A stretch of 64,000 nt of DNA from Corynebacterium testudinoris (GCF_001021045.1 NZ_CP011545.1:2657227-2721226); one strand, 5' to 3'. Counted from the stretch's first letter, positions 35,736 to 44,882 are shown. Notes: generated by a model from the letters alone, not told the origin. Program-made: numbers and translations.

Positions 35736-36305
35736 ATGACGACGGATAGATTCTCCCGCGCGACCGGACGACATGCTACGGATTGGCGAGCCCTCATGGA
35801 GAGTCGGGCTACCGAACTAGGCCAAGGGATCCAGGAGCTCAGCCACCAGGAGATGGTGGCTATCGCACAATCCGAGGGAGCGACCGATTGGTGGGCTCAG
35901 GGGATCGCCGTGGAAGTAGAGCGCCTCATCGGACGCCGAGAAGTTGGACAAACAGTCACGGGCTCTATCAATGCCGGGGTCTCGAAGACGGTGCCAGGGG
36001 AGTGGAAGGAAATCTTCGAGAGCTTCCACTCCTTCATGACGGTGGGAGGCGCGACCCTGCTGCCCTCTGCGGCAACCGGAGAGCCGACCACATCAGCAAC
36101 CGAGAAGTGGCGCTATTGGCGCTGTTCATTTGCGGACGGATCTAGAGCCACTCTTGATTGCTCAGACGCCTCGCGCAACCACCAACCCAAGGCACGACTG
36201 AGCATCAAACACGATGGCTTGGCCTCCATGGCTGACCGAGATGCCACAAAGTCACATTGGAAAGCGGTACTCAACGACTTCGCCAAAACTTTATCGTCAC
36301 AGTGA
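35736..36305 (+). CDS. DUF4287-like / SRPBCC-like protein
   Basis: 189 residues. The N-terminal TGRHATDWRALMESRATELG followed by LSHQEMVAIAQSEGATDWWAQ resembles DUF4287 (the WWAQ motif is characteristic). The C-terminal half, with RYWRCSFADGSRATL and HWKAVLNDFAKTL, resembles an AHSA1/SRPBCC domain. Function unknown. A parS site sits directly upstream and no good ribosome site is seen. Confidence 0.65.
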   Translation: MTTDRFSRATGRHATDWRALMESRATELGQGIQELSHQEMVAIAQSEGATDWWAQGIAVEVERLIGRREVGQTVTGSINAGVSKTVPGEWKEIFESFHSFMTVGGATLLPSAATGEPTTSATEKWRYWRCSFADGSRATLDCSDASRNHQPKARLSIKHDGLASMADRDATKSHWKAVLNDFAKTLSSQ

Positions 36306-36396
36306 CGTTGATAGATATCACTCCGATGCGTCGCTTCGTTTCGTCACGTATCGTCACTCTCATCGAGCAGATGCGTACCGTACTACTATTTTCAGT

Positions 36397-36786
36397 ATGA
36401 GCGAAGCATCCACACCTCCGACCACCCGTTGCACCCGACGCATGTTCTTGCTCGGAACGGCGACCACCGTGGCGGGTGCATTTCTCGCCGCCTGCGGTTC
36501 GGAAGCACCTGCAGAGGTTGCGGCACAAGAGGTTCCGGTGGGGAGCGCGATCATCGTTGACAAATACATCATCGCTCAACCGACGGCGGGCACCTACGTG
36601 GCATACTCCACCACCTGCCCGCATCAGAACAATCCCATTACCGAAGTCGAGGGTGACACGGTTCGCTGCACCGTCCACAATTCGGTGTTCAAGATTTCCG
36701 ACGGCTCGGTTGTCTCGGGCCTCGCCCGAGACCCACTGACCACCAAGACACTTAAGCAGGAGGGTGACTCTCTGGTCGTCGGCTAG
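36397..36786 (+). CDS. Tat-exported Rieske [2Fe-2S] lipoprotein
   Basis: 129 residues from ATG 36397. Twin Arg14-Arg15 in CTRRMFLLGT and the lipobox LAAC (Cys33) predict Tat export and lipid anchoring. Rieske ligands: Cys74/His76 (TCPHQ) and Cys91/His94 (CTVH). It looks like a small QcrA-like iron-sulfur domain on its own, with no reductase or oxygenase partner beside it. The 3' end overlaps the acn-type gene by 35 bases, tail to tail. Confidence 0.88.
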   Translation: MSEASTPPTTRCTRRMFLLGTATTVAGAFLAACGSEAPAEVAAQEVPVGSAIIVDKYIIAQPTAGTYVAYSTTCPHQNNPITEVEGDTVRCTVHNSVFKISDGSVVSGLARDPLTTKTLKQEGDSLVVG

Positions 36787-39385
36787 CGATAGCCGAGTCA
36801 AGGATGGTGGGGATCACCCCGCCTGCCCGCAGGAGCTGAACTTCCATGTCGGTCTCGATCGCCGCGGTCGTCGAAAAGCTCCAATTACCGGATTCGCTGT
36901 GGACGGAGACATTGATGGGGGAGCGGGGTGCGACGTGCTCAGCCTGAATTTCCAGGCGATCGCCCGGACTCAGCCCGTCGAGCCGCAGGCGGATGTCCGA
37001 TGACACCGTCAACGGCACAATTCCCATACCGATGAGGTTGGAGCGGTGGATCCGCTCGAAGCTCGTGGCGAGCACGGCCCGCACCCCGAGGAGGTGCTGA
37101 ACCTTCGCCGCCCAATCACGAGAAGATCCCATGCCGTAACGCTCACCGGCGATAACGACGACGGGAATGCCCTCCTGCTGATAGCGCTGCGCAGCCTCCC
37201 ACACCGACATGACCTGCCCAGAAGGACCGTGCACCGTCGTAGCCGTACCAGCCCCAGGAGCCAAGGAGTTGCGGAGAGATTTCGCATGAAAGGCACCACG
37301 CGCCATGACCTCCCAATTGCCTCGCCGCGAAGCAAAAACGTTGAGGTCATCGCGGTCCTCTCCGCGTGCCACCAGAAAATCGGCGATAAAACTGTCACGG
37401 GGAATCGCGCTAGCAGGCGAAATGTGATCGGTGGTGACATCGCTGCCAAGCACCATCAGCGGGTGAGCGAGATACGTCCCGAGCAAACTGCCGCTGGCCT
37501 TGCGCGCGAAAGGAGGAGGCCGCAACATGGTGGAATCCTCATCCCAGGGAAAAAGGTCGCCGGTGGGCGCCTCAATCTCCTGCCACAGCCGACTGTCCGA
37601 GGCCGTGCGGAAGTCACGCAGATAGTCATCGGGATCGATGGCCTCGCTGAGAACATGATCGATCTCCTCCGAAGATGGCCACAAGTCCCGCACATACACC
37701 GGACGGCCCTCACGATCTGTGCCCAAGGGATCTGATGACACATTCGTAGCAGCGTCACCGGTAAGCGCATAGGCAATGACCATCGGCGGACTCATGAGCA
37801 ACCCTAATTCCAGGTCAGGGTGCACACGCCCGGGAAAGTTGCGATTTCCGGAGAGCACCGCCACTGGCTGAGACGTCCCCGCCCGCAATGACCTAGCGAT
37901 CATCTCCGGTAGGGGACCGGAGTTGCCAATGCAGGTGGCGCAGCCAAATCCTACGATGTCGAAGCCCACTGCCGCGAGATCGTCGAGCAGCCCGGCACGC
38001 TCGAGGAAGGACACCGCTGCCGGTGACCCGGGCGCCAGCGAGGTTTTGACCCATTCCGGTGGCCGAAGACCACGGCGGCGAGCTGTTCGCGCCAGGAGAC
38101 CGGCAGCGATGAGGAGGCGGGCGTCGGAAGTGTTAGTGCAGCTGGTGATCGATGCCAGGGCGATCGGGAATTCCGGGAGGTCAGGATCACGTTCCGCTGG
38201 GAACGTTTCACTTCTTAGTGCATGAGGAACTTGCTCGATCGACAACAGGTCCTGCGGACGGCGGGGCCCCGCCACGCTCGTGCGAATAGCAGAGAGGTCA
38301 ATGAGAATCTCACGAGAGTATTCGGGGCAGTTCTCCGGCTCGAACCAAAGTCCAGCGGGTTGGAGGTAGTCACGAACGAGCTGCTGGGCGGAGGCCGGCC
38401 GCCCGGTCAGGCGGAGGTAGTCAATCACCGCCTCGTCCGCGGGAAAATAGCCAGTGGTAGCTCCATATTCCGGTGCCATATTGGCGACGACCGCGCGATC
38501 CCCAACACTGAGGGAGGCGACACCGGGGCCAAAAAACTCGACAAAAGCTCCCGCTACACCCAGGCGGCGCAGCTCATTGGTCACCACGAGCGCCAGATCT
38601 GTAGAGAGAACGCCTGGGCGAAGCGCCCCCGTCAGCTTCACACCGACCACATCGGGGATCTTAAGTGTCGTGGGGAAACCGAACATCACCGACTCGGCCT
38701 CTAAGCCGCCGATACCCCAGCCCAGAACTCCAAGCCCGTTGATCATGGGCGTGTGACTGTCGGTCCCCAACATCATGTCGGGATAGACCCACGGCTCGCC
38801 TTCCATCTGCCCGGAAGTAACCACGGTGGCCAATTGCTCCAGGTTGATGGTGTGCATGATGCCGGTACCGGGCGGGTTGATGTGGATATTGTTCAGGGCA
38901 GACGAAGCCCATTTGAGAAACCGATAGCGCTCGCGATTGCGGCGAATCTCCGTGCGGATGTTCTTGCCAGGAGCATCTGCCGTTCCGTAGTGCTCAACGG
39001 CGAGGGAATGGTCTACCGAGATCTCAACAGGCAGCAGGGGATTGATAGACGTGGGATCGACACCGGACAATGCCAGGGCGTCCCGCATGGCTGCCATGTC
39101 CACCAGAGCTGGCGTACTGGTGGTGTCATGCATGAGAAGCCGGCTTGGGGAGTAGTGGATCTCTGCGTCGCTGGTGCGCTGATGGATCCAGCCGCGGACA
39201 GCGGACAGCATTGACGAGCGATCGGGTTCGGGGGCGCGCCGGGCGATGTTCTCCGCGAGGAGGCGCAGCACGGTCGGCCATCTCCGGTAGTCCGGGCCCA
39301 GGGTGTCACTGGCCGAGTAGTACCGGTGAGCAACGCCAGCGACGGTCAGGGTGCGGGTAGGTACCGTCACGAGGACTCCAATCAC
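36752..39385 (-). CDS. Aconitase-family hydratase (AcnA/AcnD-like paralogue)
   Basis: 877 residues, the cytosolic AcnA/IRP layout. The [4Fe-4S] cysteines lie in SITSCTNTSDARLL and VGFGCATCIGNSGPL; GTDSHTPMINGLGVLGWGIGG and the C-terminal AGERYGMGSSRDWAAK with the swivel domain complete it. Its neighbours are a GntR regulator and a TctCBA transporter, so the substrate is probably an imported tricarboxylate (citrate, aconitate or 2-methylcitrate type) rather than the TCA intermediate of the main aconitase. The ATG at 39385 is the likeliest start; a GTG six codons in is possible. Confidence 0.86.
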   Translation of the reverse strand: MIGVLVTVPTRTLTVAGVAHRYYSASDTLGPDYRRWPTVLRLLAENIARRAPEPDRSSMLSAVRGWIHQRTSDAEIHYSPSRLLMHDTTSTPALVDMAAMRDALALSGVDPTSINPLLPVEISVDHSLAVEHYGTADAPGKNIRTEIRRNRERYRFLKWASSALNNIHINPPGTGIMHTINLEQLATVVTSGQMEGEPWVYPDMMLGTDSHTPMINGLGVLGWGIGGLEAESVMFGFPTTLKIPDVVGVKLTGALRPGVLSTDLALVVTNELRRLGVAGAFVEFFGPGVASLSVGDRAVVANMAPEYGATTGYFPADEAVIDYLRLTGRPASAQQLVRDYLQPAGLWFEPENCPEYSREILIDLSAIRTSVAGPRRPQDLLSIEQVPHALRSETFPAERDPDLPEFPIALASITSCTNTSDARLLIAAGLLARTARRRGLRPPEWVKTSLAPGSPAAVSFLERAGLLDDLAAVGFDIVGFGCATCIGNSGPLPEMIARSLRAGTSQPVAVLSGNRNFPGRVHPDLELGLLMSPPMVIAYALTGDAATNVSSDPLGTDREGRPVYVRDLWPSSEEIDHVLSEAIDPDDYLRDFRTASDSRLWQEIEAPTGDLFPWDEDSTMLRPPPFARKASGSLLGTYLAHPLMVLGSDVTTDHISPASAIPRDSFIADFLVARGEDRDDLNVFASRRGNWEVMARGAFHAKSLRNSLAPGAGTATTVHGPSGQVMSVWEAAQRYQQEGIPVVVIAGERYGMGSSRDWAAKVQHLLGVRAVLATSFERIHRSNLIGMGIVPLTVSSDIRLRLDGLSPGDRLEIQAEHVAPRSPINVSVHSESGNWSFSTTAAIETDMEVQLLRAGGVIPTILDSAIASRRPESHPPA

Positions 39386-39390
39386 GTTAT

Positions 39391-39415
39391 ATCTTATAAT
39401 CTATGAAGTAGATTA
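39391..39415. promoter_or_regulatory. Candidate GntR operator and divergent promoter
   Basis: ATCTTATAA (39391-39399) overlaps an inverted repeat TAATCTA-TGAAG-TAGATTA (39397-39415) in the 78-base gap between acn-like and gntR. The 9-mer recurs in reverse, TTATAAGAT at 40251-40259, before tctC. Confidence 0.62.
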
Positions 39416-39463
39416 CGCGGTGATACCCTAGTTTCAACAGTCGTTGAGAGAATTGGGGGAGCG

Positions 39464-40144
39464 ATGGCCCTACAAGTACACGGATCCCTCACCAAAACCG
39501 GGTTTGCCTACCTCAGCCTGCGTGAGCTGATCATCACCGGAGAGCTAACTCCCGGTACTGCCATCCAGCAGGGGGACCTGGCGAAGAAAATGGGGGTGAG
39601 CACCACGCCGCTCCGGGAGGCAATCCGCCGTCTGTCCGCAGAGGGCCTTATTTCCCTCTCCGCCCACAAAGATGCCCGAGTCACCCAGGTCACGGCAGAT
39701 GAAGCCCGCCACCTGTTGGAAGTACGGGACCAACTCGATCCCCTCGCCGCCGGTCTAGCGGCGGCCCGGCGAACCGAGGACGAACTCACCCGCATCATTC
39801 AGGCTTCTTCGCAGCTCCAGCCACTTAGCGAAGGGGTCGATCTACCAGCACTCATGGCCCATCGGGAGTTTCACCGCGCCATCTACGTGGCCTCCCATAA
39901 CCCCATCCTCGTCGATCTGTTGGAACGACTATGGGACAAAGCCGACCGCTACCGGCTCATCGGGCTGCAGTCGCGGGGTGATTCCGCAGCGGAAAGCTCC
40001 CGAGTGGCAGCAGAACACCGCGAATTAGTCGACGCCATCACCGTTGGGGACTCGAAGCGGGCGGAAGCAACCATGCGACGCCACATTCAGGGCAGCCTCG
40101 GTGGGCGGGCCATCGAGGTGCTGGAGGCCACTTCCCACACGTAA
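39464..40144 (+). CDS. GntR-family (FadR/FCD) regulator
   Basis: 226 residues. N-terminal winged helix: IQQGDLAKKMGVSTTPLREAI and RLSAEGLISLSAHKDARV. The C-terminal FCD all-helical ligand domain has LMAHREFHRAIYVASHNP and AAEHRELVDAI, with metal-binding His residues. It most likely senses a carboxylic acid and regulates the flanking acn-like and tct genes. It is divergent from acn across 78 bases. Confidence 0.9.
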   Translation: MALQVHGSLTKTGFAYLSLRELIITGELTPGTAIQQGDLAKKMGVSTTPLREAIRRLSAEGLISLSAHKDARVTQVTADEARHLLEVRDQLDPLAAGLAAARRTEDELTRIIQASSQLQPLSEGVDLPALMAHREFHRAIYVASHNPILVDLLERLWDKADRYRLIGLQSRGDSAAESSRVAAEHRELVDAITVGDSKRAEATMRRHIQGSLGGRAIEVLEATSHT

Positions 40145-40250
40145 CTTTCCAGCGCTCTCCAGCGCACCCCTGGCGTTGAACCCCTGCAAACTTCTGCCAT
40201 GCCTCACGTCACAATCCGTGAATACTGTGATGGACTTCATGGTGTGCAAC

Positions 40251-40259
40251 TTATAAGAT
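40251..40259 (+). promoter_or_regulatory. TTATAAGAT element upstream of tctC
   Basis: Reverse complement of the 9-mer ATCTTATAA found before the acn-like gene; it lies about 56 bases before the tctC start and could be a GntR half-site and/or -10. Confidence 0.45.
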
Positions 40260-40314
40260 GCAGAGACCGAGCTAACCCAAGCTCGATCCCGCAGATTTGG
40301 AGGGGCAGCACCCA

Positions 40315-41328
40315 ATGTCGAGATCCCACGATTCACCAGCCAGAACACCCCTTAGAACAGCGATAACCGTCATTGCCGCAGTGGTGGGCCTCGCCCTCGT
40401 CATTCTTGGCGTCACGGACGCAGCGCGATCAGAATCAGGATCCAATGCCCGCGCCAGCCTCACACTCATCGCCCCGGCCAATGCGGGCGGCGGATGGGAT
40501 GGGGCTGCGCGTGAGGCGCAACAGGCCCTGCGAGCCGAGGGAATTGTCAACAGCCCGCAGGTGGTCAACATCCCCGGCGCGGGTGGCACCATCGGGCTCA
40601 GCCAGCTCGTAGAAATGCCCGGCGAATCCACCACTCTCATGGTCATGGGCATCACGATGCTGGGGGCGATCAATATCAACGGCTCCGGGGTCAACTTGGG
40701 TGACGTCACCCCCATTGCCCGTCTCACCGACGACTACGATGTCGTCGTTGTTCCCATTGACTCGCCCTACAACTCCGTCGATGAACTCGTCGCGGATTGG
40801 AAGCAAGCACCCGGAACGTTCGCTTTCGGCGGCGGCTCCCTCGGCAGCCTCGACCAGATGATCGTTGCCCAGATCGCCAGTGCCGCCGACATGGATCCCA
40901 CCGAGATCAACTACATGGCCCATTCTGGCGGAGCGGAGCTCGCCACCGCGCTGCTGTCCGGCACGATCTCCGCTTCCGTCAGCGGCTACGCCGACTTTGA
41001 AGACCAGGTCCAAGCCGGCCGCCTCAAGGTCCTGGCGGTGTCGGCTGAGGAACCCGTCGAAGGAATTGATGCCCCCACCCTCGTTGACGAGGGGTACGAC
41101 GTCACGCTGACTAACTGGCGCGGGGTCGTCGCCCCGCCGGGAATCACCGATGAGCAGCGAGCAGAGCTCGAAGCCATCGTCAGCGAGATGATCGCGTCCG
41201 ACAGCTGGGCGAACGCCCTCGAACGCAACCAGTGGACGGACACGTCCCTCGTGGGGGAGGCCTTTGCCAAGAACCTCGAGGAAGAAATCGCGATCGTCGA
41301 CGCCATTTGGTCCGACCTCGGATACTGA
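40315..41328 (+). CDS. tctC: Tripartite tricarboxylate transporter binding protein TctC
   Basis: 337 residues from ATG 40315 behind GGAGGGG. An N-terminal membrane/signal segment (AITVIAAVVGLALVILG) has no lipobox Cys. The TctC/BugT fold follows with LIAPANAGGGWDGAAREAQ and NIPGAGGTIGLSQL. It captures a tri- or dicarboxylate outside the membrane for TctAB. First gene of tctCBA; 30 bases to tctB. Confidence 0.9.
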   Translation: MSRSHDSPARTPLRTAITVIAAVVGLALVILGVTDAARSESGSNARASLTLIAPANAGGGWDGAAREAQQALRAEGIVNSPQVVNIPGAGGTIGLSQLVEMPGESTTLMVMGITMLGAININGSGVNLGDVTPIARLTDDYDVVVVPIDSPYNSVDELVADWKQAPGTFAFGGGSLGSLDQMIVAQIASAADMDPTEINYMAHSGGAELATALLSGTISASVSGYADFEDQVQAGRLKVLAVSAEEPVEGIDAPTLVDEGYDVTLTNWRGVVAPPGITDEQRAELEAIVSEMIASDSWANALERNQWTDTSLVGEAFAKNLEEEIAIVDAIWSDLGY

Positions 41329-41358
41329 TCCCGACCCCGACACACCTAGGACAATCAC

Positions 41359-41952
41359 ATGACCATCACCACTGAACAGCCCACTGAACAGCCCCCAGAA
41401 CAGTCACCGGAACAATCGCCGGGGTCACGCGAGCACCTCTTCCTTAAGGGATACGGTTCCCTAGTCGTTGCCGCAATCCTGGCAGTATTCACCGTTTATG
41501 TCATCTACGGCATCCTCACCATGGATGTTCCTGCGTCGGCGCAGTCACCGGGTCCAAAGCTCTATCCCAGCTTGCTGGCCGCCTTCTCCACCGTATTGGT
41601 GGTGGCGCTGGTGGTGGAAACCTTCCGCCATCCCGAATTCGACCGTGGCACCCGATACGTGCCGCCGGTCGGGGAGGACGTGGCGGAGAGCATGCTCCCC
41701 GTCACGCAGACCAACAGGCGCGGGCTGCTCATCGCCATCATGGCCTTCGGCGTGTTTGCCCTGGTGCTGGAGCCACTGGGCTGGATCATCAGCGCGGCGC
41801 TGCTTTTCTGGGTGCTGTCCTTGGCGCTCGGCGGAAAGAAGCCCCTGCTTAACCTCGCAGTTGGTCTGGTCGTGTCCTCGGCTATCCAAGTTGCCTTCTC
41901 CATGGGCCTCGGGCTTTCCTTGCCGGCTGGAATCTTGGGAGGCATCTTCTAA
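41359..41952 (+). CDS. tctB: Tripartite tricarboxylate transporter small subunit TctB
   Basis: 197 residues with four membrane helices after a hydrophilic head rich in TEQPxEQSPEQSP repeats. LEPLGWIISAALLFWVLSLALG and the AFSMGLGLSLPAGILGG end are typical of TctB. It acts with TctA as the membrane translocator. Its stop overlaps the tctA ATG by one base. Confidence 0.87.
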   Translation: MTITTEQPTEQPPEQSPEQSPGSREHLFLKGYGSLVVAAILAVFTVYVIYGILTMDVPASAQSPGPKLYPSLLAAFSTVLVVALVVETFRHPEFDRGTRYVPPVGEDVAESMLPVTQTNRRGLLIAIMAFGVFALVLEPLGWIISAALLFWVLSLALGGKKPLLNLAVGLVVSSAIQVAFSMGLGLSLPAGILGGIF

Positions 41953-43496
41953 TGGAACAACTCCAGCTACTTTTTGGCGGATTCTCCGCCGCTTTTGATC
42001 CGATGAACTTGCTGTGGGTGGTCATTGGAGCGCTCCTCGGCACGGCCGTCGGTGTCCTCCCCGGCATGGGTTCGGCGATGGCCGTGGCCCTGCTGCTGCC
42101 CATCACCTTCAGCCTTGACCCGACGGCGGCGTTCATCATGTTCGCCGGGGTCTACTTTGGTGGGTTGTTCGGTGACTCCACGATGGCCATCCTGGTGAAC
42201 ACGCCGGGTGGTTCCACCGCCATCGCGACCTCCTTCGAGGGGCACAAGATGGCGTTAGCTGGCCGCGCGCCGCAGGCCCTGGCTACCTCCGCCATCGGTG
42301 CTTTCACCGGTGGCCTCATCGCCACGACCCTGGTCGTTTTCTTCGCCCCCAAGTTGGCCGAGTTCGCTATCCTCTTCGGCCCCGCTGAATACTTCGCGCT
42401 CGCGGTTTTCGCCTTCCTGGCGTGTTCGGCCGTTGTCTCAGATTCCCTCATCAAAGGACTCTCCTCGCTGGTGATTGGCTTGCTCATCGCCACCGTCGGT
42501 ATCGATGGGATCTCCGGTACGCAGCGGTTCACCGGGGGAGTCCCGGAGCTTTTCGACGGCATCAGCATCATCGTCGTCACCGTCGGCATCCTCGCACTGG
42601 GCGAGGTTTTCTACGTTATTTATCGCCGGAACACGAACCCGAAGGCGCCGAAATCCGGAATGGGTCGCCCGTACCTGTCCTGGGCGGAGTTCCGGGAGGC
42701 ATTCCCCGCCTGGCTCCGTGGTGCCGGTTTCGGTGTGCCGTTCGGTGTCATCCCCGTCGGCGGCGCCGAAGTGCCCACCTTCATGGCCTACGCCACGGAG
42801 CGTAACCTCGACGCGCGCCGCAAGGATCCCCAGTTTGGCAAGGGGGCTATTCGAGGTGTCGCTGCGCCGGAGGCGGCGGGTAATGCGACGGCCGGCACCG
42901 CGATGGGTGCCCTGCTTGCCATGGGCCTGCCAACCTCCGCCACTGCGGCGATCATGTTGGCGGCGTTCCAGCAGTACGGCATCCAGCCGGGACCGCTGCT
43001 CTTCGATCGCAATGCTGACCTCGTCTGGCCGTTGTTGGCGTCGCTGTTCATCGGCCTCGTGGTGTTGCTCATCCTCAACCTGCCGCTGGCTCCGATGTGG
43101 GCGAAGCTGCTCCTCATTCCTTCGCACTTTCTTTACGCCGGGATTGCGTTGTTCTGTGCGCTCGGGGTGTACGCCACGTCGGCGTCGGTGACCGATCTCA
43201 TCCTCGTGCTGGGGATTGGCATCCTTGGTTTTTTCATGCGCCGCTATGATTTCCCGCTCGCCCCGGTCATGATCGGTGTCATCCTCGGCCCGTTGGCTGA
43301 GACGAGTTTCCGCAATGCGTTGCTGTCCTCGGGCGGTGACTACAGCATCTTGGTGGGCTCCTGGATCACGTGGTTGCTGTACGCCATGATGAGCGTTGTT
43401 CTGGTCGCGGCTGGCTACAAGCACTACTCCAACGCGCGGAAGCGCCGTGAAGGGCACAGTGAACACGGGCAGGCTGTGCTGACGCCGCAGTCCTAG
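41952..43496 (+). CDS. tctA: Tripartite tricarboxylate transporter large subunit TctA
   Basis: 514 residues, about twelve helices. The family signatures GVLPGMGSAMAVALLLPITF, FAGVYFGGLFGDSTMAILVNTPG and GAEVPTFMAYATERNL are clear. Forms the sodium- or proton-coupled pore. The three-gene tct set lies next to an aconitase paralogue and GntR, consistent with citrate or related tricarboxylate use. Confidence 0.93.
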   Translation: MEQLQLLFGGFSAAFDPMNLLWVVIGALLGTAVGVLPGMGSAMAVALLLPITFSLDPTAAFIMFAGVYFGGLFGDSTMAILVNTPGGSTAIATSFEGHKMALAGRAPQALATSAIGAFTGGLIATTLVVFFAPKLAEFAILFGPAEYFALAVFAFLACSAVVSDSLIKGLSSLVIGLLIATVGIDGISGTQRFTGGVPELFDGISIIVVTVGILALGEVFYVIYRRNTNPKAPKSGMGRPYLSWAEFREAFPAWLRGAGFGVPFGVIPVGGAEVPTFMAYATERNLDARRKDPQFGKGAIRGVAAPEAAGNATAGTAMGALLAMGLPTSATAAIMLAAFQQYGIQPGPLLFDRNADLVWPLLASLFIGLVVLLILNLPLAPMWAKLLLIPSHFLYAGIALFCALGVYATSASVTDLILVLGIGILGFFMRRYDFPLAPVMIGVILGPLAETSFRNALLSSGGDYSILVGSWITWLLYAMMSVVLVAAGYKHYSNARKRREGHSEHGQAVLTPQS

Positions 43497-43527
43497 GTGA
43501 GCCTCGCCGGGTCGTAGACTTGACGGC

Positions 43528-44511
43528 ATGGTGTCCAGACTCCGGCGGGTCGATCCGCTCATTGTGCTTATCGTCCTGGCGGTCGTTGTCGCCCTCATCG
43601 CTCCGGCGCGGGGGGAGTTTGCTAGGTACTTTTCCATCGCGACGAATCTGGCCATCGCGCTTTTGTTCTTTCTTTATGGGGCTCGCCTGTCTACCCGTGA
43701 GGCCCTCAAGGGGCTCATGCATTGGCGCTTGCATCTGTTGATTTTGGGGTTTACGTTCGTCGTGTTTCCCCTGCTCGGTTGGTCCTTGCAACCGTTGACT
43801 CATGTCATTCCTGAGAGCCTCTACCTGGGTATTCTTTATCTCACGCTCGTGCCGTCGACGGTGCAGTCCTCGGTGGCTTTCACGTCGATCGCTAAGGGTA
43901 ACGTCGCCGGGGCGATCGTCGCGGCGAGTGCCTCCAATTTGGCGGGCGTGTTCCTCACTCCGCTGCTGGTCATGCTGTTCATGTCTCAGGGCGGTGGCAT
44001 TCATGTCGATGCCCAGGTGTTCCTCGACATTGCTGTCCTTCTGCTGTTGCCGTTCATTTTGGGGCAGCTTGCCCGCCGCTGGGTGAAGGGCTTTGCCGCT
44101 AACAAGGCCACCAAGCTGGTGGACCGGGGCTCGATCACGATGGTCGTGTACTCAGCATTTTCGGCCGGGGTGGTCAGCGGCGTGTGGGGTCAGGTGTCGG
44201 TGGGGGAGATTGCGTTCCTCATTGGGTTGTCGATCGCGATGGTGGCGTTGATGTTGTGGCTCACCCGCTTCGTTGCGCGACGTCTGGGCTTTGATGAGAA
44301 GGACGTCAAGGCCGTCCAATTCTGCGGCACTAAGAAGTCGCTGGCGACGGGGCTGCCCATGGCGTCGGTCATTTTCGGTGGGGCAAACCTGGGGTTGCTT
44401 ATCTTGCCGCTGATGATCTTCCACCAGGTCCAGCTGATGATGTGTTCCTGGCTGGCAGCGCGCTACGCCCGCGAGGCCCGCGGCGGCGAGCCCACCAAAG
44501 TGCATTACTGA
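43528..44511 (+). CDS. Bile acid:sodium symporter-family (YfeH-like) transporter
   Basis: 327 residues with nine to ten membrane helices. LVPSTVQSSVAFTSIAKGNVAGAIVAASASNLAG and FCGTKKSLATGLPMASVIFGG are the SBF/BASS core around the sodium sites. The substrate is an organic anion of unknown type. A TAGACT -10-like hexamer (43515-43520) seven bases before the ATG suggests a leaderless transcript. Confidence 0.88.
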   Translation: MVSRLRRVDPLIVLIVLAVVVALIAPARGEFARYFSIATNLAIALLFFLYGARLSTREALKGLMHWRLHLLILGFTFVVFPLLGWSLQPLTHVIPESLYLGILYLTLVPSTVQSSVAFTSIAKGNVAGAIVAASASNLAGVFLTPLLVMLFMSQGGGIHVDAQVFLDIAVLLLLPFILGQLARRWVKGFAANKATKLVDRGSITMVVYSAFSAGVVSGVWGQVSVGEIAFLIGLSIAMVALMLWLTRFVARRLGFDEKDVKAVQFCGTKKSLATGLPMASVIFGGANLGLLILPLMIFHQVQLMMCSWLAARYAREARGGEPTKVHY

Positions 44512-44561
44512 GTGCTTATCGACGCCCGCCGGGCTTGCACTTCGACATCAAACCACCGAAG

Positions 44562-44882
44562 ATGTTTCACGTGAAACAGCACCTTTACGTTCGTATCGAC
44601 ATGAGCATCCCCGGCGCCGGGTCCGTCACCCACCTCGCCGAGTTGGAAGAGATCGACCCAGAAACCTGCACCATGCTGCGCATCATCGAGCTCGACCCGG
44701 CGGAACGCATCCGCGGGGCAGCCACCCAGGAGACCTCTGCCGGCATGAATAATCGCCCCCAAGCAACTGTCCCGCACCCGGATACCTACGCGGATTTCCC
44801 GGACATCGAGGCCCGAAAGCTCACCAACGACGAGTTCGAAGGCCTGTGGGCGGAAGCCGCCGCAGCGTTCCCGGAACTCTAG
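44562..44882 (+). CDS. DUF6881-like small protein starting in a parS site
   Basis: 106 residues from ATG 44562 (MFHVKQHLYVRIDMSIPG); the frame stays open upstream into the SBF gene without signal. Segments THLAELEEIDPETCTMLRIIEL and TYADFPDIEARKLTNDEFEGLW with the FPEL end look like DUF6881-type proteins of unknown function, whose members also begin with a short YVK/RI strand. The first five codons come from parS 4. A Met start at 44601 is an alternative but would trim the conserved strand. Confidence 0.66.
   Translation: MFHVKQHLYVRIDMSIPGAGSVTHLAELEEIDPETCTMLRIIELDPAERIRGAATQETSAGMNNRPQATVPHPDTYADFPDIEARKLTNDEFEGLWAEAAAAFPEL
44563..44578. other. parS site 4 (overlaps a start codon)
   Basis: TGTTTCACGTGAAACA, perfect; its first bases complete the ATG of the 44562 gene. 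Confidence 0.93.

Noticed and set aside
36764..39214. Plus-strand open frames opposite the aconitase-like gene
   Set aside because: Antisense shadows; the minus-strand aconitase is unambiguous.
40211..40231. TCACA...TGTGA pair before tctC as a GlxR/CRP site
   Set aside because: The half-sites are in the wrong order and spacing for the TGTGA-N6-TCACA consensus.
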